Below are positions 51,259 through 60,037 of a stretch of DNA of 64,000 nucleotides, piece after piece. The notes below the pieces were generated by a model. The model saw only the letters and a list, made by a program, of their open reading frames with translations. It searched no databases and had not been told where the DNA came from. Source of the stretch: Enterobacteriaceae bacterium UBA7338 (lineage in GTDB: Bacteria; Pseudomonadota; Gammaproteobacteria; Enterobacterales; Enterobacteriaceae); contig DKPJ01000006.1 in the NCBI GenBank assembly GCA_002480085.1, positions 124,001 through 188,000 of the forward strand, in the 5' to 3' direction. The position numbers were made by a program, and so were the translations under genes. Within the stretch, counting starts at the first letter, position 1. Every line of letters starts with the position of its first letter.

Positions 51259-53877
51259 TCATCGTTGAGCCATAACCGGATCCGGCTGCTGCACCACCAC
51301 GCCCCGCGCAGGACGGCGGGGAATGAACGACACAACCCAGGAGATCAGGGAAGTAAGCGTCCGGAAAATCATTTTCACGGACGATGGAGCAAATTCGGCC
51401 AGGTGGCGATAGCCACGGAAGCCAAGCTTGAGAATATCCAGCATGCTCTCCAGCGGTTTATCTTCCGGGAAGCTGTCCTGCCAGAGCGCCCAGGTATCGG
51501 CGCGGGCGAAGGTGCACTGAACAAAATCGATATGCTGGCGGGTGGTCAGCGGCATGAGTTGCAGGCCCACTTCCCTGCCGTGGACGCGTACCACATGTGC
51601 CGGGAAGACGTACTCCTGCTGGCCGCGCTTGAGCAGCAGGTTGACCTTCTGCCCCTCCAGCACCTGCGACTGGCCGTTGATCTTGATCCCTACCCCGCCG
51701 TCGGAGAAGTCGTGCACCGTACAGGAGAAGAGATGACCATCGTCACGGGCGATAGCCGCTGGCATGGAGATCTCAACGCGGTGCGCCCGGCGCACCTGCT
51801 TGCTCTCCACCGACACCGCCACCGCGCCGCCGAGTACGATCAGGTTGTAGAAGACCCAGACGATACTGACGACCACGGTCAGCATCTCGGTCTCCGGACC
51901 GTAGAAGTAGCGCCAGACGCCCACCAGCACGCCGACGATATTCAGCAGCACAAGGAAGATGTAGGGCCGGGAGATCACCCAGTCAACATACTCCTCCTCC
52001 ACGAGGCCGCCCTTCGAGGTCACGTTGAACTTACCCTTGTGCGGGTTAAACAGCGCCACCATCGTCGGTCTGGCGATATACCAGGCCAGCACCGTTTCGT
52101 AGATCTCACTCCAGAACGAGTGGCGGTATTTCCCCTGAATCTTGGAGTTGGTCAGGCTGGCGTGGATCATATGCGGCAGCACAAACAGGGCGATCATCAG
52201 CGCCGGAGCGTAGATGATGTAGGCATGCAGCAGCAGGAACGCCAGCGGCGCGGTGAGGAAGATCAGCCGCGGCACGCCGGAGAGGAAGTGGAACATGGCG
52301 TTGACGTAGCAGAGCCGCTGCGCCAGCTTCAACCCTTTACCAAACAGCGGGTTATCGAGACGGAAGATCTGCACCATGCCTCGCGCCCAGCGGATACGCT
52401 GCCCAATGTGGGACGACAGGCTCTCGGTTGCCAGACCCGCCGCCTGCGGAATGCGCATATAGGCCGAGGTGTGGCCGCGACGGTGCAGGCGCAGGGAGGT
52501 ATGCGCATCCTCGGTCACGGTCTCTACCGCAATGCCGCCAATCTCATCCAGCGGGCCACGGCGGATCACCGCGCAGGAGCCGCAGAAGAAGGTGGCATCC
52601 CACATATCGTTGCCGTCCTGCACCAGGCCATAGAACAGAGTGCCTTCGTTCGGCGTCTGGCGGAAGCGGCCCAGGTTACGCTCAAACGGATCCGGCGAGA
52701 AGAAGTGGTGCGGCGTCTGCATCATCGCCAGCTTCTTATCCTTCATAAACCAGCCCATGGTGAGCTGCAGGAACGAGCGCGTTGGCACGTGGTCGCAGTC
52801 GAAGATCGAGACAAAGTCGCCCTTCGCATACTGCAACGCGTTGTTGATGTTGCCCGCTTTGGCATGCTCATGGGTGGTACGGGCGACGTACTCTACCCCG
52901 ACCGTCTCGGCAAACTGGCGAAACGACTCGCGGCCACCGTCGTCAAGGATCCAGATTTTCAGCTTATCCTTCGGCCAGTCGATACCCAGCGCGGCGTAGA
53001 TCGTGTTCTTCACCACGTTAAGATCTTCGTTATAGGTCGGGACGAAGATATCCACCGACGGCCACTGGGACATATCCTTCGGCAGCGGCACCGGCTGGCG
53101 GTTGAGCGGCCACACCACCTGGAAGTAGCCCAGCACCAGCACAATCCACGCGTAGGTTTCAGCAAACAGCAGCACCAGGCCGCACACCAGGCTCACCGGA
53201 TCGTTCCAGTTAAGCGTCGAGGTGTAGCGCCACCAGATGTAGCGGCAGGAGACGGTCAGCGACAGCACAATCAGCATTAAGGCCGAGAAGCGTCCTGGAA
53301 TACGCCGCACCAGCAGCGCCACGCCCCACAGCAGCAGCAGGAAGATAAACTGCGACCAGGGGTTAAACGGCTGGGTGATACAGAGCAGGGCAAGGATCAG
53401 CGAGAAGAAGACAATCACGCCGATAATAAAGCGGCGCACGCCCGGCTTGAGGTGCGCCAGCTCCTTCTGCCCCTCCAGATGGCTCGTGCGGTTGCCCACC
53501 TTTGCAGGCAGCGCGTCCAGCCAGTTGAGGTAGCGGCGGCGAAAATGGGTAAAGCGTGCGCGCTTGCTCTTGCGCGGCCGGGCGGCAGGCGCATGATGCG
53601 CGGTGATAAGCAGCCAGACAGTTTGCAGCAGGTAGCGGGCCGGATCGAGGGGACGCGGCCGCTCGGCGCGAATATGGGGGTAAAACTCAGCGTGCCTGGC
53701 GCGGAGCTGCTGCCAGCGCGGATGCTCCAGCGGAATAAACAGCCAGGCAAGAATAGCCCACAGACAGCCCAGCGCCGCGCTAAACGCCGGGGCGCCGTGG
53801 CTGCGGTAAAGGTGGTAACGCTCGCTCAGGCGGGCGTTGACCGGGGGGATCAACAGCAAGGCGGCAAGACGGCTCAT
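51259..53877 (-). CDS. bcsA: BcsA, cellulose synthase catalytic subunit
   Basis: This 872-residue processive GT2 glucosyltransferase joins UDP-glucose into beta-1,4-glucan and threads it through its own membrane channel. Catalytic motifs are WILDDGG (about 313), FDCDHVP (about 360), TVTEDAHTS (about 455) and QRIRWARGM (about 494). The C-terminal PilZ domain has RRAHR (about 694) and DFSDGGVG, the c-di-GMP site that opens the gating loop. The N-terminal extension of about 140 residues is that of enterobacterial class II BcsA. The ATG overlaps the bcsQ stop by four bases. Confidence 0.96.
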   Translation of the reverse strand: MSRLAALLLIPPVNARLSERYHLYRSHGAPAFSAALGCLWAILAWLFIPLEHPRWQQLRARHAEFYPHIRAERPRPLDPARYLLQTVWLLITAHHAPAARPRKSKRARFTHFRRRYLNWLDALPAKVGNRTSHLEGQKELAHLKPGVRRFIIGVIVFFSLILALLCITQPFNPWSQFIFLLLLWGVALLVRRIPGRFSALMLIVLSLTVSCRYIWWRYTSTLNWNDPVSLVCGLVLLFAETYAWIVLVLGYFQVVWPLNRQPVPLPKDMSQWPSVDIFVPTYNEDLNVVKNTIYAALGIDWPKDKLKIWILDDGGRESFRQFAETVGVEYVARTTHEHAKAGNINNALQYAKGDFVSIFDCDHVPTRSFLQLTMGWFMKDKKLAMMQTPHHFFSPDPFERNLGRFRQTPNEGTLFYGLVQDGNDMWDATFFCGSCAVIRRGPLDEIGGIAVETVTEDAHTSLRLHRRGHTSAYMRIPQAAGLATESLSSHIGQRIRWARGMVQIFRLDNPLFGKGLKLAQRLCYVNAMFHFLSGVPRLIFLTAPLAFLLLHAYIIYAPALMIALFVLPHMIHASLTNSKIQGKYRHSFWSEIYETVLAWYIARPTMVALFNPHKGKFNVTSKGGLVEEEYVDWVISRPYIFLVLLNIVGVLVGVWRYFYGPETEMLTVVVSIVWVFYNLIVLGGAVAVSVESKQVRRAHRVEISMPAAIARDDGHLFSCTVHDFSDGGVGIKINGQSQVLEGQKVNLLLKRGQQEYVFPAHVVRVHGREVGLQLMPLTTRQHIDFVQCTFARADTWALWQDSFPEDKPLESMLDILKLGFRGYRHLAEFAPSSVKMIFRTLTSLISWVVSFIPRRPARGVVVQQPDPVMAQR

Positions 53878-54641
53878 ACAACCTGCCCGGCGCTGTCAGG
53901 ATGGTGAATGCGATCCGGCCCGGCACAGTGCAGCAGGCACCAGTTGGCCAGGGTCAGGATCTCCTCAGCTGCCAGCGAGTCATTACGGTACTCGCCCAGG
54001 GGCTGCTTCGCCGCCAGACACTCCACCATCGCTTCATCACGATGGATAACCATCGGCAGCAGTCGAGGCTGGCTCTGAAGCCAGACCTGGTAGAGATCGT
54101 CCTGCAACAGGCTGCCGATGCGCAGGTCGTTAATTAACAGATGCGTGCCGGACGGCAGCGCCTGCTGGTGCAGGCGAACGTGGCAGTTAGTATCCGGTTT
54201 CACCACGGTTAGCGTATGGTCGCACAGCGCCAATAGTTCCCGGGTGAGCGGCGTGAAGTCTGCGGGCAGATCGAGCAGGGTCCACTGATAGTGCCCGTTG
54301 GCCTTCAGCGCCTGCAGCGCAGCGGCGAACGGAGAGAGACGATCGTGCAGGGCATAGATGTTTTCCCGCTCACCAGCGGCCAGCTGGCCAAACGGCAGCA
54401 GATCAAGATGTGAGGTATAGCGCTGACCGCTATCGCGCCACTCTTTATTGTCCAGCAGCGCCCGCGCCCAGCCGTCAGCGTGGGTAAACTCCACGTTGAA
54501 CGAGAGGCGCAGCATATTGTCCGGAGAGGTGTCGATCATCAATACCGACTCCCCCAGCAGCTGTAGCGCCCAGCCCAGTGCTGCGGTTACCGATGTGGTT
54601 CCCACGCCTCCGCGAATGCCTTGCAGACCCAGAATGGCCAT
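53874..54641 (-). CDS. bcsQ: BcsQ, ParA/MinD-like ATPase for cellulose synthesis
   Basis: This 255-residue ATPase has a deviant Walker A loop, GIRGGVGTTSVTAALGWAL (residues 8-26), in the SIMIBI class. It pairs with BcsR and binds BcsE at the inner face of the synthase complex. In E. coli K-12, as I recall, codon 6 is a stop; here it is CTG and the frame is open, so the system is likely working. It follows bcsR by 18 bases. Confidence 0.93.
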   Translation of the reverse strand: MAILGLQGIRGGVGTTSVTAALGWALQLLGESVLMIDTSPDNMLRLSFNVEFTHADGWARALLDNKEWRDSGQRYTSHLDLLPFGQLAAGERENIYALHDRLSPFAAALQALKANGHYQWTLLDLPADFTPLTRELLALCDHTLTVVKPDTNCHVRLHQQALPSGTHLLINDLRIGSLLQDDLYQVWLQSQPRLLPMVIHRDEAMVECLAAKQPLGEYRNDSLAAEEILTLANWCLLHCAGPDRIHHPDSAGQVV

Positions 54642-54659
54642 CCACGTCTTCCTTATTAA

Positions 54660-54848
54660 CTATTGTTGGCCAGCAAATTCAGCGAGCAGCGGCCAGCGTT
54701 TAATCGCCGTAGCCAGCTGTTCACGTTGGGATATATCGGTGTAATCAATTTCAGGCAGCGAAAAGACCCGGCTCAGGGCCAGGAAGTCGTTTTGAAAGGT
54801 ATAGCCCAGGGTTGAATCAGTCTGGCTTGTAAACTCGTTGTTAGACAT
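54660..54848 (-). CDS. bcsR: BcsR, small BcsQ partner
   Basis: This 62-residue protein begins MSNNEFTSQTDSTLGYTFQNDF and contains PEIDYTDISQREQLATAIKRWPLL, matching YhjR/BcsR. It stabilises BcsQ and is the first gene of bcsRQABZC. It is divergent from bcsE, with a 170-bp AT-rich region between them that must hold both promoters. Confidence 0.9.
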   Translation of the reverse strand: MSNNEFTSQTDSTLGYTFQNDFLALSRVFSLPEIDYTDISQREQLATAIKRWPLLAEFAGQQ

Positions 54849-55018
54849 TTTTACTGCATCTCGTTAGATGAAAAACAGACGGAAAGATAGCAACGCAGGG
54901 TGCTGCTGAAAATTCATTTACATGCTAAATGTGATGTTCTTTAATTTCAATGTTAGGTTTATTTCTCGGCTTTCGCTAGTAAACTAAGGTGTAGACGATT
55001 TTGATTAAGAGAGAGACC

Positions 55019-56578
55019 GTGAAGCCCATATTTACCCTTGGCATCCAGTCATTGTGGGATGAGTTGAGCCACATGCCCGCAGGCGGCGTCTGGTGGGTCA
55101 ACGCCGATCGCGAAGAGGATGCTATAAACCTGGTGAATTATACTCTTGCTGCCCAGCATAAAAAAACCCGGGCGGCGCTGATAACTATGGGTAACGATCC
55201 TAATAAAATTATTAATTTAGAGTCAGGTCACGGTCCCGATAAAATCCATCTTTTTACCATGCCTAATCATGAGAATGGGCTATCCTTTTTTACCCGCGAT
55301 CTTCTCAGCGCTATTGATCCCCAGCACTATTTTCTGGTTTTACTCTGTGCCAATAATGCCTGGCAAAATATATCCGTCGATAATTTGCGTGGGTGGCTGG
55401 AAAAAATAGGCGCCTGGACGAAATACCACAACTGCACGCTGCTGATAGTTAACCCAGGCAACAATAATGATAAGCAATACTCATTTTTAATGGGCGAGTA
55501 TCGCTCACTTTTTGGCCTGTCCAGCCTGCGCTCCCAGGCCGATATCCATCTTTATGACGTCGCCTTCTGGTTTAATGAAAAAGGCGTCAGCGCCCGCCAG
55601 CAGCTTATTGTTGAGCAAAATAACGGCAGCTGGAAAATAGCCCAGCAGGAGCAGGCGTCGGTACAGCCGCGCAGCGATGAAAAGCGTATTTTGAGTAACG
55701 TAATGGTATTAGAGGGCGCGCCGCCGCTCTCTGAACACTGGGCGCTATTTGATAATAACGACACCCTGTTTAGCGAGGCACGGACCACCCAGGCGGCCAC
55801 CATTATCTTCTCGCTGATGCAGAACAACCAGATTGAAGGCCTGGCCCGCCAGATCCACACCCTGCGCCGCCAGCGCGGCAGCGCGCTAAAAATTATCGTA
55901 CGTGAGAAGAACGCCAGCCTGCGCGCCACCGACGAGCGCCTGCTGCTGGGCTGCGGGGCGAACATGGTCATTCCCTGGAACGCGCCCCTCTCTCGCTGCC
56001 TGACGCTGATCGAGAGCGTGCAGGGGCAGCAGTTTAACCGTCCGGTGCCGGAGGATATCGCCGCCCTGCTGACCATGACCCAGCCGCTGAAGCTGCGCGG
56101 CTACCAGACATGGGACACCTTCTGCGATGCGGTAAGTAATATGCTCAGCAATACCCTGCTGCCGACGGACGGTAAAGGGGTGCTGGTTGCGCTGCGCCCG
56201 GTGCCCGGTATCCGCGTGGAGCAGGCCCTGACCCTGTGCCGTCCGAACCGCGTGGGCGACATCATGACCATCGGCGATAACCGGCTGATGCTGTTTCTCT
56301 CCTTCTGCCGGGTTAACGATCTCGATACCGCCCTGAACCATATCTTCCCGCTACCCATCGCCGATATCTTCTCGAACCGGGTGGTGTGGTTTGAAGATAA
56401 CCAGATTGCCGCCGAGCTGGTGCAGATGCGCGCCCTGCTGCCGGAGAAGTGGGGTAAACCGCTGCCGGTGATCGACGGGCCGAACCCCATTATCAACGCT
56501 GAACACAACGGCCAGAGCTGGCGGCGTATCCCGCAGCCGTACCGGTTGCCGGGCGGGGCGTCGGAGCAGACATCATGA
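55019..56578 (+). CDS. bcsE: BcsE, c-di-GMP-binding cellulose regulator
   Basis: This 519-residue cytoplasmic protein has an N-terminal degenerate ATPase-like domain, a degenerate REC-like domain and a C-terminal GIL domain. The c-di-GMP site motif R-x-G-D is Arg411-Val-Gly-Asp414 in CRPNRVGDIMTIGD. It recruits BcsQR and BcsF to the synthase. The start is GTG at 55019 (VKPIFTLGIQSLWDEL), matching the E. coli N-terminus; an in-frame TTG at 55001 is less likely. The first 700 bases are AT-richer than the rest. The stop overlaps bcsF. Confidence 0.93.
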   Translation: MKPIFTLGIQSLWDELSHMPAGGVWWVNADREEDAINLVNYTLAAQHKKTRAALITMGNDPNKIINLESGHGPDKIHLFTMPNHENGLSFFTRDLLSAIDPQHYFLVLLCANNAWQNISVDNLRGWLEKIGAWTKYHNCTLLIVNPGNNNDKQYSFLMGEYRSLFGLSSLRSQADIHLYDVAFWFNEKGVSARQQLIVEQNNGSWKIAQQEQASVQPRSDEKRILSNVMVLEGAPPLSEHWALFDNNDTLFSEARTTQAATIIFSLMQNNQIEGLARQIHTLRRQRGSALKIIVREKNASLRATDERLLLGCGANMVIPWNAPLSRCLTLIESVQGQQFNRPVPEDIAALLTMTQPLKLRGYQTWDTFCDAVSNMLSNTLLPTDGKGVLVALRPVPGIRVEQALTLCRPNRVGDIMTIGDNRLMLFLSFCRVNDLDTALNHIFPLPIADIFSNRVVWFEDNQIAAELVQMRALLPEKWGKPLPVIDGPNPIINAEHNGQSWRRIPQPYRLPGGASEQTS

Positions 56579-56772
56579 TGCAGTTAAGCGATATCATTCA
56601 GCTGGTGGTGCTGTGCGCCCTGATCTTTTTCCCGCTCGGCTATATTACGCGCCACTACATCCGGCGGATCAGGACCGTGCTCCGCATGCTGTTTATTAAA
56701 CCGCGCTATGTAAAACCGGTTGGCACATGGCGCAGTGCTTCGACCGTCAAGGCAAAACGAAAAGATGACTAA
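56575..56772 (+). CDS. bcsF: BcsF, small membrane anchor
   Basis: This 65-residue protein has one membrane helix (about residues 7-25, IIQLVVLCALIFFPLGYI) and a basic cytoplasmic tail. In E. coli BcsF tethers BcsE at the inner membrane and takes part in pEtN-cellulose production. It overlaps bcsE by four bases and bcsG by eight. Confidence 0.92.
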   Translation: MMQLSDIIQLVVLCALIFFPLGYITRHYIRRIRTVLRMLFIKPRYVKPVGTWRSASTVKAKRKDD

Positions 56773-58438
56773 TCAAACCCTTACCGCCTCCGCGCCCTCA
56801 CCGCTGTGGCAATACTGGCGCGGCCTTGCCGGCTGGAACTTCTATTTCCTGGTGAAATTTGGGCTGCTGTGGGCGGGCTACCTTAACTTTCACGCACTGT
56901 TAAACCTCGTGTTTATGGCGTTCCTGCTGATCCCGCTTCCGCGGCTTAGCGTGCACCGCCTGCGCCACTGGATCGCCATTCCCATTGGCTTTGCTCTCTT
57001 CTGGCACGATACCTGGCTCCCCGGCCCGCAGAGCATGCTCAGCCAGGGATCGCAGGTGGCCGGATTCAGCGGTGATTACCTGTTGGATCTGGTCACGCGC
57101 TTTATCAACTGGCAGATGATCGGCGGGATTTTTGTTCTGCTGGTGGCCTGGCTCTTCCTGTCGCAGTGGATCCGCGTCACCGTCTTTGTGGTGGCGATTA
57201 TGGTCTGGCTGAACGTGCTGACCCTGACCGGGCCGACCTTCTCCCTGTGGCCAGCCGGTCAGCCTACCAGTACCGTCACCACCACCGGCGGCAACGCCGC
57301 AGCCACCATCGCCGCCGCGGCGGACAAACCGGTGGTCGGCGATATCCCGGCGCAGACCGCCCCGCCGACTACGGCGAACCTCGACGCGTGGCTAAACAGC
57401 TTCTATACCGCCGAAGAGAAGCGCCAGATCCGCTTCCCGACGCAGCTCCCTGCCGATGCCCAGCCGTTTGAGCTGCTGGTAATCAACATCTGCTCCCTGT
57501 CGTGGGCGGACGTCGAGGCGGCAGGCCTGATGTCCCATCCGCTGTGGTCGCACTTTGATATTCAGTTTAAGCACTTCAACTCGGCCACCTCCTATAGCGG
57601 CCCGGCGGCGATCCGTCTGCTGCGCGCCAGCTGCGGCCAGCCGTCGCATAAGAACCTCTATCAGCAGGCAGGAAACCAGTGCTACCTGTTTGATAACCTG
57701 GCGCAGCTCGGCTTCTCGCAGCAGTTTATGCTCGACCACAACGGCGTGTTCGGCGGCTTCCTGAAAGAGGTACGTGATAACGGCGGCATGCAGGCTCCGC
57801 TGATGGATCAGTCCGGTCTCCCAACCGCCCTGCTCTCCTTTGACGGCTCGCCGGTGTACGACGATACGGCGGTGCTCAACCGCTGGATGCAGTCCCAGGA
57901 CGGGAACCAGCGCACGGCCACCTTCTTCAACCTGCTGCCGCTGCACGACGGGAACCACTTCCCTGGCGTGAGCAAAACGGCGGACTACAAGGTGCGCGCC
58001 CAGAAGCTGTTTGACGAGCTGGATGCGTTTTTCAATACCCTGGAGAAATCGGGCCGTAAGGTGATGGTGGTGATGGTGCCGGAGCACGGCGGCGCGCTGC
58101 AGGGCGATAAGATGCAGGTTTCCGGCCTGCGTGATATCCCTAGCCCGTCCATCACTAACGTCCCGGCAGGGATCAAGTTCTTTGGCATGAAGGCGCCGCA
58201 CGAAGGCGCACCGGTGGTTATCGATCAGCCGAGCAGCTTCCTGGCGGTATCGGAGCTGGTTGCCCGTTCGGTGGACGGCAAGCTGTTTACCGAAGATAGC
58301 GTCAACTGGGACAGCCTGACCAGCAACCTGCCGCAGACGGCCCCGGTGTCGGAGAACGCCAACGCCATTGTGATCCAGTACCAGAACAAACCCTACGTGC
58401 GTCTCAACGGCGGTGATTGGGTACCGTATCCGCAGTAA
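56765..58438 (+). CDS. bcsG: BcsG, cellulose phosphoethanolamine transferase
   Basis: This 557-residue inner-membrane enzyme has about five N-terminal helices (to about 165) and a periplasmic zinc-dependent transferase domain. Active-site residues known from E. coli are all present: Cys243 (NICSLSW), Ser278 (SATSYSGP) and the Glu440-His441 pair in VPEHGG. It moves phosphoethanolamine from phosphatidylethanolamine to the O6 of glucose in cellulose. The ATG at 56765 is chosen by match to the E. coli N-terminal WQYWRGLAGWNFYFLVKFG region. Confidence 0.95.
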   Translation: MTNQTLTASAPSPLWQYWRGLAGWNFYFLVKFGLLWAGYLNFHALLNLVFMAFLLIPLPRLSVHRLRHWIAIPIGFALFWHDTWLPGPQSMLSQGSQVAGFSGDYLLDLVTRFINWQMIGGIFVLLVAWLFLSQWIRVTVFVVAIMVWLNVLTLTGPTFSLWPAGQPTSTVTTTGGNAAATIAAAADKPVVGDIPAQTAPPTTANLDAWLNSFYTAEEKRQIRFPTQLPADAQPFELLVINICSLSWADVEAAGLMSHPLWSHFDIQFKHFNSATSYSGPAAIRLLRASCGQPSHKNLYQQAGNQCYLFDNLAQLGFSQQFMLDHNGVFGGFLKEVRDNGGMQAPLMDQSGLPTALLSFDGSPVYDDTAVLNRWMQSQDGNQRTATFFNLLPLHDGNHFPGVSKTADYKVRAQKLFDELDAFFNTLEKSGRKVMVVMVPEHGGALQGDKMQVSGLRDIPSPSITNVPAGIKFFGMKAPHEGAPVVIDQPSSFLAVSELVARSVDGKLFTEDSVNWDSLTSNLPQTAPVSENANAIVIQYQNKPYVRLNGGDWVPYPQ

Positions 58439-58447
58439 TGCCGTTAC

Positions 58448-58550
58448 GCCCGGCGGCGCATCGCTTGCCGGGCCTACGATGGTGCATGTTTTGATGAAGG
58501 GTGCCGACTTTGTAGGCCGGGTAAGCGCGAGCGCCACCCGGCATTTTTAT
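58448..58550. terminator. BIME and terminator between the two cellulose operons
   Basis: A REP palindrome GCCCGGC/GCCGGGC (58448-58473) is followed by a second one, GCCGGGT/ACCCGGC (58516-58542), with ATTTTTATT after it. It separates bcsG from the convergent bcsZ2. Confidence 0.75.
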
Positions 58551-58556
58551 TGCCTG

Positions 58557-59564
58557 CTACCGCTGCTCTGCCAGCCAGGAGAGCATCTTCAGGCTCGCTG
58601 AATAGTAGTCGTCCTGGGCGGTAATCTGCGGCTCGCCGTTTTTCACACCGAGGGTGAGATCCCGCACCGCCAGCTGCCCTTCATTCATATTGTAGGGCGC
58701 GCCTTCGTTGGTGGTAACGTTGACCCAGGCCGGGGTCTGGCTGCGGCTGAACGTCTGCCACCAGCTGCGCCACGGCGTCAGCAGCGGGCTGTTTGGATCC
58801 TGCCAGGCGATATAGAGCGGAATACGTATTGCGTCGTAGCTCATGCGCGGCGGCCACTCTTTAGCGGGCTGCATCTTGCCATCGGCAGCCAGCGCCACCC
58901 AGTCGGTAGGCAGATTCGCCTTACCCCAGCCCATCTTACCCGTCAGCGTCTTCGCGTCACGGATCAGATCCCGCCACACCGTCAGGTGGCTGCGATCGGC
59001 GAACGCCTGCCACGCCGGGAAGATGAAGTAGGAGGGGTTGAGGTTCACGTAGCTGTTGAGATTGAACCCGTTAGCACCCGGCAGCATGACGCGATAGCCC
59101 GCAAAGTTAATCACCGTGTGGCTCACCAGCGCTTTGGTGATGGCGTCCGAGGCGGCGCTGTAGCGCCCGTCGTGCCAGCGCGCATCGGCCTTCAGCAGCG
59201 CCCAGGCGATCAGCGCGTCGCCATCGGTGGCGTCATTTTTATCGGGGATCGGATCCGGCTCGACCGGGTTATAGCGCCAGTAGAACAGTCCATTCTCTTT
59301 GTTTTTTAACGTCTTCTCCGTCCAGGCCCACATCTTGTCGAAGCTGGCGCGATCGTCATTGGCCACCGCCATCAGCATGGCGAAACCCTGCCCTTCGGTG
59401 TGGGAGACGTTTTTATTGCCGGTATCAACGATACGCCCGTCCGGCATCAGAAAGCGGGATTTATAGGTATCCCAGGCGGTACCCGCCTGAGCAAAAGAGG
59501 CAGACAGCAGCCCCCCCAGAATAACCATTGCGGCAACTACGCGCTTAACCATAGCTAGACTCAT
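58557..59564 (-). CDS. bcsZ: BcsZ2, second GH8 endoglucanase (BcsD-type operon)
   Basis: This is a 335-residue GH8 enzyme with a signal peptide (about residues 1-27, VVAAMVILGGLLSASFAQAG). Glu57 in HTEGQGFAM is the catalytic acid and Asp in RMSYDAIRIPLYIAWQ the base. It shares the fold with the BcsZ at 47793-48896 but is clearly a different lineage. Its ATG overlaps the bcsD stop (ATGA). It is the last gene of the second cellulose operon. Confidence 0.92.
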   Translation of the reverse strand: MSLAMVKRVVAAMVILGGLLSASFAQAGTAWDTYKSRFLMPDGRIVDTGNKNVSHTEGQGFAMLMAVANDDRASFDKMWAWTEKTLKNKENGLFYWRYNPVEPDPIPDKNDATDGDALIAWALLKADARWHDGRYSAASDAITKALVSHTVINFAGYRVMLPGANGFNLNSYVNLNPSYFIFPAWQAFADRSHLTVWRDLIRDAKTLTGKMGWGKANLPTDWVALAADGKMQPAKEWPPRMSYDAIRIPLYIAWQDPNSPLLTPWRSWWQTFSRSQTPAWVNVTTNEGAPYNMNEGQLAVRDLTLGVKNGEPQITAQDDYYSASLKMLSWLAEQR

Positions 59565-60037
59565 TGTGGATTATGATAACGGAACTGAACGTCGGAATGG
59601 GAAAACAGACGCTCACGCTGTACGGTGACGTGTGCTCCCCCGCCCTGCGCCTGCAACCAGCGGGCGTAGAGGCCCTCCAGTATCGCACAAAAGGCGTGGC
59701 ACCAGCGCTGCCGATCGTCATCGCGCCCCAGCGGTAGCCCCTCGTGGCGCAGCAGCATGCCGTTTTCGTTGGCCACAATATCGATAAAGCCCCAGTTGAA
59801 CTGGCGCAGCAGGGCGTTGATATTCGCCTCCAGCTCCCCCACCGTTTCCGAGTCGGGCAGCGGAAAACGCTCGGCCATCGCCTCGCCCATCTGACGCAGG
59901 AAAGGCTGGCTGTCCGTCTGGCCCACGTTACGCACCATGTTGTCGATCATAATGGTCAGCAGATCGAACCAGCCCGCTGGCGTCTGCTGCTGCTGAAAGT
60001 AGCTCATCAGCGGTGAATATTGACCGTTCTGGGTCAT
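59561..60037 (-). CDS. bcsD: BcsD, cellulose crystallisation subunit
   Basis: This 158-residue periplasmic protein is of the BcsD/AcsD family: MSYFQQQQTPAGWFDLLTIMIDNM, FPLPDSETVGELEANINALL and WGFIDIVANENGMLLRHEGLPLG. In Komagataeibacter, BcsD forms an octameric barrel that bundles glucan chains before export. There is no obvious signal peptide, as usual in this family. Its ATG overlaps the bcsC2 stop by one base. K-12 has no bcsD. Confidence 0.9.
   Translation of the reverse strand: MTQNGQYSPLMSYFQQQQTPAGWFDLLTIMIDNMVRNVGQTDSQPFLRQMGEAMAERFPLPDSETVGELEANINALLRQFNWGFIDIVANENGMLLRHEGLPLGRDDDRQRWCHAFCAILEGLYARWLQAQGGGAHVTVQRERLFSHSDVQFRYHNPQ

Noticed and set aside
48909..53280. Two very long plus-strand open frames opposite bcsB and bcsA
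   Set aside because: Their translations are rich in H, R and Q, lack domains and mirror the codon bias of the real genes.
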